DNA of 64,000 bases, taken from the NCBI GenBank assembly GCA_963747715.1, contig CAVVGB010000007.1, positions 1 through 64,000 of the forward strand, written 5' to 3'. This DNA comes from CAVVGB01 sp963747715. Lineage in GTDB: Bacteria; Actinomycetota; Thermoleophilia; Gaiellales; Gaiellaceae. Positions 36,244 to 44,599 of the stretch are shown one piece after another. Both the position numbers and the translations under genes were made by a program. The notes under the pieces are model-generated. The model made no database searches, was not told where the DNA came from, and saw nothing but the letters and a program-made list of their open reading frames with translations. Position 1 is the stretch's first letter, and each line of letters starts with the position of its first letter.

Positions 36244-37777
36244 GTGGACGCCATCGTCGACGTCATGGCGAACATCGCCGACGATCGCCCTGACGTGGCT
36301 CCCGCTCGTCTTCTTCGGTCTCATCGTCTACCTGCTCTGGCGTTCTCTCGCGCTCATGCCGCGGGTGAAGCCTACGGAGGTCGAGCCCGATTCGAAATCC
36401 TCTGTCAGCTGGGAGGACATCGCAGGCGTCGAGGAAGCAGCAGCTGAGCTCCAGGAGGTCGTCGACTTCCTCCAGCACCCGCGGCGCTTCAGTCGTCTCG
36501 GCGCGAGAGTGCCCAAGGGGATCCTGCTGTACGGGCCTCCGGGAACGGGCAAGACGCTGCTCGCCAAGGCCGTTGCGCACGCCTCGAACGCGAACTTCTA
36601 CTCACAGAGCGCCTCCGCCTTCGTCGAGATGTTCGCCGGCCTCGGTGCCGCCCGCATCCGCAAGCTGTTCGAGAAGGCGCGCCGCAACGAGCCTGCCATC
36701 GTCTTCATCGACGAGCTCGACGCCGTCGGCATGCGCCGCTCGGGCTCGAGCTTCAACCGCGAGCACGATCAGACGCTGAACCAGCTGCTCGTCGAGCTCG
36801 ACGGGTTCCGCAAGCCCGACCGTGTCGTCATCATCGCGGCGTCGAACCGCCTGGAGGATCTCGACCCCGCCCTCCTTCGTCCCGGTCGCTTCGACAGGCA
36901 GATCCTCGTCGCTCCGCCCGATCTCGCCGGCCGCGAGGCGATCCTCCGCGTGCACACGCGCGGGAAGCCACTCGCTGCCGACGTCGACCTTGAAATCGTC
37001 GCGCGTCAGACGGCTGGCCTCACGGGCGCCGACCTCGCCAACATGTGCAACGAGGCCGCCATCTTCGCGGGACGGGCCGAGCAGCAGTACATCCGCCACG
37101 CCGACTTCGAAGCGGCCATGGAGCGGATCGTCGCCGGCCTGCAGACCCGTCGCGTCGTGACCGAGAAGGAGAAGCGGATTCTCGCCTACCACGAGGCCGG
37201 TCACGCGCTCATGTCGCATCTGGTCGGCGATCCGCAGCCGGTCCAGAAGGTGACGATCGTCTCGCGCGGTCGTGCGCTCGGTTACACGCTCAACACGCCG
37301 CAGGAGGATCGCTACCTCCATACGAAGGAAGAGTTCATCGACCTGATGAAGGTGATGCTGGCCGGTCGCGCCGCCGAGCAGATCGTGTTCGGCGCGGTCA
37401 CGAACGGCGCGGCGAACGACCTCGAGCGCGTCACCGAGCTTGCCCGCTCGATGATCTTCGAGTTCGGGATGGGCGAGGAGGTCGCCTCGCGCACGGTGCG
37501 CGCGGACAACTACGCGCTGTCCGAGCACACCAAGCAGGTTCGCGACCAGGAGCAGGCTCGTCTCACCGATCTCGCCTTCTCAGAGGCGCTTCGCCTGCTC
37601 GAGAAGCACCGCCACACCCTCGACATGCTGGCGCACACCCTCCTCGAGAAGGAGACGATCATGCGCGCCGAGCTCGAGCAGCTTCTCGCCGGGATCGCGC
37701 CCGAGTCCGACTCCTCGGCCAAGGTCGGGACGCCCCGCATCCTCCCGCTTCCCGAGCCCGACTCGGCCTCCTCCTAG
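36244..37777 (+). CDS. ftsH: FtsH-like AAA+ zinc metalloprotease with a single N-terminal membrane helix; +1 frameshift near 36285
   Basis: A membrane protease of about 510 residues. After a short N terminus (MDAIVDVMANIA) the +1 frame supplies one membrane helix (LTWLPLVFFGLIVYLLW). The AAA+ domain follows: VSWEDIAGVEEAAAEL, Walker A GPPGTGKTLLAKAVA, the pore loop SAFVEMFAGLGAAR, Walker B IVFIDELDAVG, and RPGRFDRQILVAPPDL. The M41 protease has the zinc motif YHEAGHAL and the third ligand Asp in GAANDLERVTELA. Canonical FtsH has two helices around an external domain of about 70-100 residues; here that part is absent. AGGAG lies just before the GTG start at 36244. The methylmalonyl-CoA epimerase-like gene follows after 21 bases. 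Confidence 0.88.
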
Positions 37778-37798
37778 CTCCGCGGTAGGCTAGGGCCC

Positions 37799-38200
37799 GT
37801 GGAGGTACGGGCCGTCCACCACGTCGCGATGGCGGTCGAGGACCTCGACGCGGCAGTGGCGACTTACGAGCGACTATTCGGTGCGCGGGTCGAGCTCCGC
37901 GGTCGCATGGAGGATCAGGGGGTCGAGGCCGCCTACTTGCGGGTTGGAAGTGGACGCGTGGAGCTCGTCTCTCCGCTCGGCGCCGACACGCCCGTCGGGC
38001 GCTTCCTCGCCAAGCGTGGCCCCGGCATGCACCACGTCGCGTTCGAGGTCGCCGACGTCGCGTCTGCGGTCGGCAAGCTTGCAGCCGACGGCGTCGAGGT
38101 GATCGACGCCGAGCCGCGCGAAGGTCTCGGAGGCCATGAGGTCTCGTTCGTCCATCCTGATTCGCTACACGGCGTACTTGCGGAGGTGATCAGTGGCTAG
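37799..38200 (+). CDS. mce: VOC/glyoxalase-family protein, methylmalonyl-CoA epimerase-like
   Basis: A 133-residue protein with two beta-alpha-beta-beta-beta units. VHHVAMAVEDLDAAVATYERLFG carries the first metal His. ELVSPLGADTPVGRFLAKRGPGMHHVAFEV has the second His and matches methylmalonyl-CoA epimerase closely. The final part EGLGGHEVSFVHPDSLHGVLAEV supplies the remaining ligands. The epimerase interconverts the two methylmalonyl-CoA isomers in propionate metabolism. No mutase genes are in the window, so the role rests on family similarity. It overlaps the next small gene by 8 bases. Confidence 0.82.
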   Translation: MEVRAVHHVAMAVEDLDAAVATYERLFGARVELRGRMEDQGVEAAYLRVGSGRVELVSPLGADTPVGRFLAKRGPGMHHVAFEVADVASAVGKLAADGVEVIDAEPREGLGGHEVSFVHPDSLHGVLAEVISG

Positions 38201-38426
38201 GCAATCGGAGCGGATCCGCGTCGAGCTCGCGTTCGAAGGCGGACAGATCATCGGAGGGCTGGTTGCGCCCGACTCGGTCGAAGGGCTGCGTGCCGCGCTC
38301 GGAAACGGCGCGGCCGTCTACGACCTCGAGTCGGAGGACGGCACCTACGTCGTCGCGCTCAACAAGGTCGTGTATCTGAAGCGCTTCTCGCGGGAGACGC
38401 AGATCGGCTTCGGCTCCCAGTCCTGA
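38193..38426 (+). CDS. Small protein of unknown function coupled to the epimerase gene
   Basis: A 77-residue protein, probably mostly beta strand (RIRVELAFEGGQIIGGLVAP, AVYDLESEDGTYVVALNKVVYLKRFSRE), with no membrane segment, Cys or catalytic motif. GTG 38193 overlaps the epimerase stop, indicating translational coupling. I do not recognise the family. The codon usage is like the neighbours, so it is very likely real. Confidence 0.68.
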   Translation: MARQSERIRVELAFEGGQIIGGLVAPDSVEGLRAALGNGAAVYDLESEDGTYVVALNKVVYLKRFSRETQIGFGSQS

Positions 38427-38472
38427 CGATGGAGTTGTTTCCCGTCGAAGGACGCACGAAAGACTGAACCAG

Positions 38473-39067
38473 ATGGCCGAGGATGCGGGCAGCGCGGGGC
38501 TGCAGACACACGGTGGGGGAGATTCGACGACGGCCGTCCGCCGGCTCGTCGAGCGCGCCCAGGGAGGCGACCGGGAAGCGCTCGAGGAGCTGTATCTGCT
38601 CCATTTCGACCGTATCTACAGCTATCTGCACATGAGCGTCGGCAACCGGCACGACGCGGAGGATCTGACGAACCAGACGTTCGTGAAGATGCTCGAGTCG
38701 ATCGGACGGTTCGAGTGGCGCAAGGTCCCCATCTCCGCCTGGCTCTTCCGGATCGCGCACAACCTTGCGATGGACCACTTTCGCGCGTCCAGGCGTTGGC
38801 AGCCGGAGGAGGAAGTTCCCGGAGCCCGAGCACACGGCCGAGCACTCGGCGGAGGACGAGGCCCTGCAGGCGATCGGGCGCACCAGCATGCTGCAGATGA
38901 TCGAAGACCTGTCGCCCGACCAGCAGCAGGTGCTGACGCTCAAGTTCGTCTTCAACTTCGGGAACGGCGAGGTGGCGACGATCCTCGGCAAGACCGAGGG
39001 CGCGATCAAGTCGCTTCAGCACCGTGCCCTCGCCTCGCTGCAGCGGCGTCTGACCAAGACCGCCTAA
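38473..39067 (+). CDS. RNA polymerase sigma-70 family (ECF-type) sigma factor; +1 frameshift near 38820
   Basis: A sigma factor of about 197 residues. Region 2 is LVERAQGGDREALEELYLLHFDRIYSYL with the core-binding GNRHDAEDLTNQTFVKML and the -10 recognition part ISAWLFRIAHNLAMDHFRASRR. After a Glu-rich linker, region 4 is LSPDQQQVLTLKFVFNFGNGEVATILGKTEGAIKSLQHRALASL. The two regions are in different frames; removing one base in GTTCCCGGAGCC joins EEEV to PEPEHTAEHSAEDEA. No anti-sigma gene is adjacent. The stop is immediately followed by the GTG of the YchF-like gene. Confidence 0.87.
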
Positions 39068-40000
39068 GTGCCGGTCGAGGTCGGGATCGTCGGCCTCCCG
39101 AGCTCCGGGAAGACGACGCTCTTCACCGCGCTCACGGGGGTCAAGGCCGACTCGACCGGCTACGGCAAGCCGCACGTCGGCATGGCGCCGATTCCCGACG
39201 AGCGGCTGGAGCGCGTAGCCCAGCTCGTCGGTTCGGCCAAGGTCACCCACGCAGCCCTGCGCATCGTCGACGTGCCGGGATCCGAAGCGGCGGCGCTCGG
39301 CGGCGTCAGGGGCTGTGACGCTCTCGTTGCGGTCCTCAACACTTTCGGATCCGGGTCTGACCCCGTCGCGGAACTGTCACGGCTCGAGCTCGAGCTCGTC
39401 GTGGCCGATCGGGACCACGTCGAGCGCCGCCTTGAGCGCGTGGCGAAGCAGGCGAAGTCGGGGGAGGCGGCGCTCAAGCAGGAGGTCGCAGCGCTCGAGC
39501 ACGCGCTCGCCCACCTCGACTCTGGAAGGCCGCTGAGCGAGCTCGCAGGCGATCTGCCCACGGGGCTCGAGCCCCTGACGACGAAGCCGCTCATCCAGGT
39601 CGAGAACGGTCCCGGTGGAATCGACGCCAAGCTCGAGGCCGAGCTCGCCGAGCTCTCAGCGGAGGAGGCTGCGGCTTTTCGGGAAGGGCCGGCCGCGCTC
39701 GAGCAAGTAATCCCGCGCGTCTTCGAGACTCTCGACCTTGTCGTCTTCTTCACCGCGAACGACAACGACGCGCATGCCTGGACGCTTCGGCGCGGACTGA
39801 CCGCACACGACGCGGCGGCGGCCGTTCACACCGACATGGCGCGCGGCTTTGTGCGCTGTGAGGTGCTGCCCTGGAGCGACCTCGTCGAGTGCGGGTCCCA
39901 GGCGGAGGCCGCGAAGCGCGGCCTCGTCCGGCTGGAGGGGAAGGGGTACGTCGTCCAGGACGGCGACGTCCTCCAGATCCGCTTTACGCCCCCGCGCTAG
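39068..40000 (+). CDS. ychF: YchF/Obg-family nucleotide-binding protein, short and divergent
   Basis: A 310-residue protein with the YchF layout: an N-terminal P-loop domain (VGLPSSGKTTLFTALTG), a central coiled-coil (VERRLERVAKQAKSGEAAL), and a C-terminal TGS domain (VVFFTANDNDAHAWTLRRGLTAHDAAAAVHTDMARGF, then LEGKGYVVQDGDVLQIRF). Normal YchF is about 360 residues. Here the segment between G1 and G3 is shortened, DxxGL is replaced by DVPGSEAA, and the NxxE nucleotide-specificity motif reads NGPG. YchF proteins bind ATP and ribosomes. This may be a degenerate paralog beside a standard YchF elsewhere. The GTG start follows the sigma-factor stop directly. Confidence 0.8.
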   Translation: MPVEVGIVGLPSSGKTTLFTALTGVKADSTGYGKPHVGMAPIPDERLERVAQLVGSAKVTHAALRIVDVPGSEAAALGGVRGCDALVAVLNTFGSGSDPVAELSRLELELVVADRDHVERRLERVAKQAKSGEAALKQEVAALEHALAHLDSGRPLSELAGDLPTGLEPLTTKPLIQVENGPGGIDAKLEAELAELSAEEAAAFREGPAALEQVIPRVFETLDLVVFFTANDNDAHAWTLRRGLTAHDAAAAVHTDMARGFVRCEVLPWSDLVECGSQAEAAKRGLVRLEGKGYVVQDGDVLQIRFTPPR

Positions 40001-40008
40001 TCCGCCCG

Positions 40009-40021
40009 GGCCCGCCGGGCC
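40009..40021. terminator. Short GC hairpin between convergent genes
   Basis: GGCCC (40009-40013) and GGGCC (40017-40021) form a 5-bp stem with a three-base loop between the ends of the YchF-like gene and the Cys-rich peptide gene. It has no T-tract; it is a weak candidate shared terminator. Confidence 0.25.
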
Positions 40022-40036
40022 GACTCGGCGATTCGT

Positions 40037-40099
40037 TCAGCAGCAGCCGCAGTCGCAGCCCTCGCCGCACTCACAACCACAGTCACAAGCACCAGCCAT
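40037..40099 (-). CDS. 20-residue Cys-rich metallothionein-like peptide
   Basis: A complete small gene, ATG 40099 to TGA 40037, encoding 20 residues of which eight are Cys (positions 5, 7, 9, 11, 15, 17, 19, 20). The rest are Gly, Ala, Asp and Glu. The CxC repeats (CDCGCEC, CDCGCC) are the pattern of metallothioneins. A perfect AAGGAGG Shine-Dalgarno (40104-40110) lies 4 bases before the ATG. A promoter with TTGACG, a 17-base spacer and TACCCT lies at 40162-40134. The gene is divergent from arsR, and the arsR operator candidate covers its -35 box. I infer a thiol peptide that binds As(III) or soft metals. It is far shorter than SmtA or MymT (over 50 residues), so this is not a member of a family I can name. 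Confidence 0.72.
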   Translation of the reverse strand: MAGACDCGCECGEGCDCGCC

Positions 40100-40125
40100 C
40101 GCTCCTCCTTTCCCCAGATCGCGGA

Positions 40126-40154
40126 TTGACCAGAGGGTAGCTGCTATATTGATA
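40126..40154 (+). promoter_or_regulatory. Predicted promoter of arsR, nearly leaderless
   Basis: TTGACC (40126-40131) and TTGATA (40149-40154) are 17 bases apart. The start point would fall at or within a few bases of the ATG at 40162, so the mRNA would be leaderless or nearly so; no Shine-Dalgarno is present before this ATG. An alternative -10 is TATATT at 40145-40150, but its spacing to the -35 is too short (13). Confidence 0.45.
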
Positions 40155-40162
40155 AACGTCAA
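40134..40162 (-). promoter_or_regulatory. Predicted promoter of the Cys-rich peptide gene
   Basis: On the minus strand the -35 box TTGACG (40162-40157) and the -10 box TACCCT (40139-40134) are separated by exactly 17 bases. Transcription would start near 40127, giving a leader of about 27 bases with the Shine-Dalgarno in it. The -35 box lies within the inverted repeat at 40148-40163. Confidence 0.55.
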
Positions 40163-40163
40163 T
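40148..40163. promoter_or_regulatory. Candidate ArsR operator: inverted repeat ATTGA-N6-TCAAT
   Basis: ATTGATAAACGTCAAT has perfect 5-base arms with a 6-base spacer, in the only AT-rich stretch of the intergenic region. It overlaps the arsR -10 box and start codon on one side and the -35 box of the Cys-rich peptide gene on the other. ArsR/SmtB repressors bind AT-rich imperfect dyads of about this size, so a single bound dimer could repress both genes. Confidence 0.55.
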
Positions 40164-40503
40164 GAAGAAACTGAACGTCATCTGCTGCGCGCCCGGCGCG
40201 GCTCCGCTGCCCGCGAAGGCCCGTGCGGCCCTCGCCGACCGGTTCAAGGCGCTCGCCGATCCGACGCGCGTGGCGATCGTCAACCGGCTGGCTGGTGCAG
40301 AAGAGGTCTGCGTTTGCGCCTTCGTGAACGAGCTCGAGTTGTCGCAGCCGACGATCTCGCACCACCTGCGCATCCTCCGGGAAGCCGGTCTCGTCGAGGC
40401 TTCGCGTCGCGGCACCTGGGCCTACTACCGCCTCGTCCCGAACGCGATCGCAGAGCTGGCGCGCGCCCTCGGCGGGCCCGTAGCGCCGGCGCGCGCCGCG
40501 TAG
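40162..40503 (+). CDS. arsR: ArsR/SmtB-family metalloregulator
   Basis: A 113-residue winged-helix repressor. The core is RFKALADPTRVAIVNRLAGAEEVCVCAFVNELELSQ in one run, continued by SQPTISHHLRILREAGLVE and ASRRGTWAYYRLVP. Metal-sensing thiols are visible: a Cys-Cys pair at residues 8-9 (NVICCAPG) and CVC at 50-52 in the helix before the recognition helix. An N-terminal CC plus a helix-3 Cys is the arrangement of Corynebacterium-type ArsR, which senses As(III). CVC alone is also found in CadC and other ArsR types, so Cd or Pb sensing is possible. It is divergent from the Cys-rich peptide and convergent with the SDR gene. Confidence 0.9.
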   Translation: MKKLNVICCAPGAAPLPAKARAALADRFKALADPTRVAIVNRLAGAEEVCVCAFVNELELSQPTISHHLRILREAGLVEASRRGTWAYYRLVPNAIAELARALGGPVAPARAA

Positions 40504-40505
40504 CG

Positions 40506-41195
<690 letters not shown>

Positions 41196-41216
41196 GCTGT
41201 GAGGCTAGCTACTCGA

Positions 41217-42053
41217 CTACTCGACGGGGCGGGTCGCGGCGACCGCGTCGAGCTGGTTCGCGTGGTACAGCACGGCGGCCTCTGCCGTTCGGGCTGCGCG
41301 CGCGTCGTGATGCGCCGACACGGCGTGCACGAGCTCTGCCAGCACCGCGGGCTCGAGCGCACGGGCCTGTTCCTCGATCATGCGAACGCCGAGATGCACG
41401 TGGCCGAGGAGCTTGCCCTCCGGCGTGGGCAGGAAGAGCGGGCCACCATCGAGCTCGCGCACCCGCCCGCAGTCGTGCAGGAGTGCGGCTGCGACGAGGA
41501 GGTCGGTGCGCAGGCGCGGGTGCAGCTGTCCGGCTTCCCGGCAAAGCGTCGCGACCGAGATCGTGTGCTCGAGCAGGCCGCCGGCCCAGGCATGGTGGCC
41601 CTCGACCGTGGCGGGAAGCAGGCGCAGGCGTGCGCGGAACTCGGCATCCGAGGCGAACCTCCCGACGAGCGTCTTGAGGCCCGCGTGTGAGATCTCGGAG
41701 GCGAGGAAGTCGAAGAAGCCGTCGAGCTCCTCCACGTCACGGCGCGCCTCGGGAACCAGAGAGGACGGATCGGTCTCGCTCGGCTCGAGCGAGCGCACCT
41801 CGAGCTGGAGCCGGTCGCGGAAGCGCTCGACGCGTCCGAGAACTCTGATCGCGTCGCCTTCATGGAACCGGCGGTCGAGCAGGTCGACGTCGTTCCACAC
41901 CCGCGCCTCGATCCGCCCGCTCGAGTCGACGAGCTCGAGCGCTAGATAGGGACTGCCCCCGCGGGTTCGGAGGCGCTGCTTGCGGGCGACGGCGAAATCA
42001 CCTTCGACGACCCTGTCCTCGGCGAGCTCGGCGATCGGGACATTGGCCGTCAC
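41217..42053 (-). CDS. OB-fold plus HD-domain nuclease, YhaM-like 3'-5' exoribonuclease
   Basis: A 278-residue protein. The N-terminal OB domain (about residues 15-90) has LALELVDSSGRIEARVW and ELEGD-like strands that bind nucleic acid. The HD domain has EGHHAWAGGLLEHTISVA and AALLHDCGRV, giving the metal-binding His-His-Asp set, and HLGVRMIEEQ and HAVSAHHDA further on. This arrangement and size match YhaM/CBF1 exoribonucleases of Gram-positive bacteria, which degrade RNA and single-stranded DNA from the 3' end. It is divergent from the DUF1015 gene. Confidence 0.83.
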   Translation of the reverse strand: MTANVPIAELAEDRVVEGDFAVARKQRLRTRGGSPYLALELVDSSGRIEARVWNDVDLLDRRFHEGDAIRVLGRVERFRDRLQLEVRSLEPSETDPSSLVPEARRDVEELDGFFDFLASEISHAGLKTLVGRFASDAEFRARLRLLPATVEGHHAWAGGLLEHTISVATLCREAGQLHPRLRTDLLVAAALLHDCGRVRELDGGPLFLPTPEGKLLGHVHLGVRMIEEQARALEPAVLAELVHAVSAHHDARAARTAEAAVLYHANQLDAVAATRPVE

Positions 42054-42097
42054 CCGGGCGAGTCTAGGCCGACGCGCGGATGGTAGCCTGGCTCGCC

Positions 42098-43201
42098 GTG
42101 CGCCTCGTGAAGCCGTTTCGCGCGCTGCGCTACGACGAGGAGCAGGCCGGGCGGCTGGACGATCTCGTTGCGCCTCCCCACGACGTCATCTCCCCTGAGC
42201 TCCACGCGCAGTTGCTCGCCGCGAGCCCGTACAACTCGGTGCGGCTCATTCACCCTGACGACCCGTCAGAGGCGGCCCAGGCACTCGGGAAGTGGAAGGA
42301 CGAGGGGATCCTGATGCGCGAGAGTGACGAGGCCGTCTGGGTCCTCGAGGACGAGTTTCTGGACCCAGCGGCGGGCACGATGCGCCAGCGGCGCGGACTT
42401 GTCGCGCGCGTTCGGCTCGAGCCTTACGGCGAAGGCCACGTTCTTCCGCACGAGCGCACGTTTCCGCGCCAGAAGGACGTTCGTCTCGAGCTTCTGCGCG
42501 CAACCCGGACAAAGCTCTCACCGATCTTCCTGCTGCATGAGGGGGACAGCCCTGAGCGTCCGGAGCGCGATCCCGACCTGCAGGCCATGCTCGCCGGCAC
42601 CGAGAGCCGTCTGTGGCGTGTAACCGATGCGGGGGCCGTCGACGATGCAATCGCGCGGGTACGAGGCGCGCTTCTCATTGCCGACGGCCACCACCGGTAC
42701 GAGACGTCGCTTCGCTTTCACGAAGAGGATGGCACCGAAGAGACCGGGTACGCCCTCGCCGTTTTCGTCAGCCGTGGCGATCCAGGTCTCGTCATCCTTC
42801 CCACGCACCGGCTCGCGGCGAATGTGCCACACGATTTCGACGGCGCGCCGACCAGTGGAGTGGAGCAGGCTCTCGCGGAGCTCGACCGCGTTCCGCGCGA
42901 GCAGGCCGCGTTCGTGGTTCTTCGCCCGGACGGTGCGAGGCTCGTGCGGTCCGCAGGCGCGAAACTCGACACGACGGTCGTGGACGAGCTCCCGCTCGAA
43001 GGCGTCACCTACACGGCCAGCGCGAGCGACGCTGAGCGCGCGGTTGGCTCGGGCGCAGCAGCTGCTGCCTTCCTCGTCCGCCCTCCCACGATGGACCAGG
43101 TGGAAAGCTACGCGCACGCGGGCGAGCGCATGCCGCCGAAGAGCACCTACTTCTTCCCAAAGCTCACCTGCGGTCTTCTCTTCTCACCGTTTGACGAGTG
43201 A
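42098..43201 (+). CDS. DUF1015 family protein (SerK-like)
   Basis: A protein of about 367 residues with the DUF1015 layout: LVKPFRALRYDEEQAGRLDDLVAPPHDVIS, YNSVRLIHPDD, LEDEF and LVARVRLEPYGEGHVLPHERTFPRQKDVR. The central segment is ALLIADGHHRYETSLRFHEE and the end is STYFFPKLTCGLLFSPFD. An archaeal member is an ADP-dependent serine kinase (SerK); the activity of bacterial members is mostly untested. GTG 42098 fits the family N terminus; an upstream in-frame ATG at 42080 would add six residues. The stop overlaps the IMPase start (GTGA). Confidence 0.85.
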   Translation: MRLVKPFRALRYDEEQAGRLDDLVAPPHDVISPELHAQLLAASPYNSVRLIHPDDPSEAAQALGKWKDEGILMRESDEAVWVLEDEFLDPAAGTMRQRRGLVARVRLEPYGEGHVLPHERTFPRQKDVRLELLRATRTKLSPIFLLHEGDSPERPERDPDLQAMLAGTESRLWRVTDAGAVDDAIARVRGALLIADGHHRYETSLRFHEEDGTEETGYALAVFVSRGDPGLVILPTHRLAANVPHDFDGAPTSGVEQALAELDRVPREQAAFVVLRPDGARLVRSAGAKLDTTVVDELPLEGVTYTASASDAERAVGSGAAAAAFLVRPPTMDQVESYAHAGERMPPKSTYFFPKLTCGLLFSPFDE

Positions 43202-44016
43202 CCGACTGGCTCGCCGTCTGCCGTGAGGCCCGCCAGGCCGTCGAGCGCGTCCTCGAGGAGCTGCCGTCGCGGAGCGACCGCGAGCCGGTTGTCGGCGCCG
43301 GCGAGGGCGGTGATGAGACGACGGCCGTCGACCTCGCTGCCGAGATGGCCGTGGTCGAGCGCCTCGCCGCGCTGCACGACTCCGGTGTCGACTTCACCCT
43401 CGTCTCCGAGGAGCTCGGGGAGCGCGTGTTCGGCGGTCCACAGGCACCGCTCCGCCTCGTGCTCGACCCGATCGACGGGAGCTTGAACGCCAAGCGCGGC
43501 ATTCCCTTCTTCTCCGTCTCCCTCGCGGTCGCAGAGGGCCCTGCGATGGGAGACGTGTTCTTCGGTTACGTGTTCGACTTCGGCACGGGGGAGGAGTGGA
43601 CGGCGCAGCGCGGAGAAGGAGCGTTCCTGAACGGCGAGCGCCTGGACGGGCCCGGGCCCAAGGAGGACATCGAGATCGTCTCCTTCGAGGCGACGCGGAC
43701 GGATCTCGTCGCCGAGAAGGCGCAGGGCATGGTCGGCCTCGCCTACCGCATGCGCATCATGGGATCGCTCGCGCTCTCCCTCTGCCACCTCGCGGCCGGC
43801 CGCGTCGATGCGGTCTGCTCGCTGAAGCCGGCGCGGAGCGTCGACATCGCGGCCGCGCAGCTGCTCGTTCGGGAGCGAGGGATGGCGATCGACCTGCCGG
43901 AGGACGACTCCTTCGACGGCGCGGCACTCGACGTGGTGGCGCGCTCGCGCGTCGTCGCGGCGGCAACGGCCGAACGCTGTGGCGAGCTCTACGCCGCGCT
44001 CAACTCTTCGAATTGA
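43198..44016 (+). CDS. Inositol-monophosphatase/FBPase-family phosphatase
   Basis: A 272-residue magnesium-dependent phosphatase. The metal-binding Glu is in LVSEELGERV and the DPIDGS motif in LVLDPIDGSLNAKRGIPFF. A later conserved segment is RSVDIAAAQLLVRERG, which holds the third metal-site Asp. The SLNAKRGIPFF form resembles archaeal-type bifunctional IMPase/FBPase proteins. It is coupled by GTGA overlap to the DUF1015 gene. The last 17 bases overlap the convergent acetyltransferase gene. The natural substrate (inositol phosphate, fructose bisphosphate or PAP) is not certain. Confidence 0.87.
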   Translation: MTDWLAVCREARQAVERVLEELPSRSDREPVVGAGEGGDETTAVDLAAEMAVVERLAALHDSGVDFTLVSEELGERVFGGPQAPLRLVLDPIDGSLNAKRGIPFFSVSLAVAEGPAMGDVFFGYVFDFGTGEEWTAQRGEGAFLNGERLDGPGPKEDIEIVSFEATRTDLVAEKAQGMVGLAYRMRIMGSLALSLCHLAAGRVDAVCSLKPARSVDIAAAQLLVRERGMAIDLPEDDSFDGAALDVVARSRVVAAATAERCGELYAALNSSN

Positions 44017-44599
44017 GCCGCCGCTCGAGCAGCGTGCGCACGACGGGCCAGTCGTCGTCCGTCACGCTGTAGAACGCGGAGTTGCGGCGCTCGCCGCCGC
44101 GCACGAGCATGTGGCTCCGGAAGATGCCTTCGAAGCGCGCAGGGATCGCCTCGAGGGCGAGGCGCGCGCGTTCGTTCCGCGCGTCCGTCTTGAACTCCAC
44201 ACGGATGCATCCGAGCCGCTCGAACGCGTGCTCGAGAAGGAGGAACTTCGCCTCGGCGTTGGCCCCGCTTCCCCACGCGGACGGCACGAGCCACGACCAG
44301 CCGATCTCGAGACCGCGGTGCTCCGGGCGCACCGTCATATAGCGCGTGCTTCCGATCAGCTCGCCGGACTGCTTGGAGCGGACGACGAAAACGGCTTCCT
44401 CGCCGGCCTTGGTCGCGCGCAGCGCATCGTCGAACCAGCCGTGGAAGCGCTCGGCGCTCTCGACCGCGTTGTAGCTCATCCACCGCCAGACGTCCGGATT
44501 CTGCGCTGCCGCGTAGAGCTCGCTCTCGTGCGCCGCGACGAGCGGCTCGAGCACGACGAGCCGTCCCTCGAGGCGCTTCGCCAAGCCCTCCCAGGGCAT
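44000..44599 (-). CDS. GNAT acetyltransferase, RimJ/RimL-like
   Basis: A 199-residue GNAT protein. LEGRLVVLEPLVAAHESELY is the RimJ/RimL-type N terminus. The central strands are LIGSTRYMTVRPEHRGLEIGWSWL and the acetyl-CoA region is SAWGSGANAEAKFLLLEHAFERLGCIRVEFKTDARN. Targets may be protein N termini or small molecules. ATG 44599 overlaps the sigma-factor stop (ATGA), so it is the last gene of the RR-HK-GerMN-sigma operon. Why an acetyltransferase is in that operon is not evident. Confidence 0.87.
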   Translation of the reverse strand: MPWEGLAKRLEGRLVVLEPLVAAHESELYAAAQNPDVWRWMSYNAVESAERFHGWFDDALRATKAGEEAVFVVRSKQSGELIGSTRYMTVRPEHRGLEIGWSWLVPSAWGSGANAEAKFLLLEHAFERLGCIRVEFKTDARNERARLALEAIPARFEGIFRSHMLVRGGERRNSAFYSVTDDDWPVVRTLLERRLNSKS

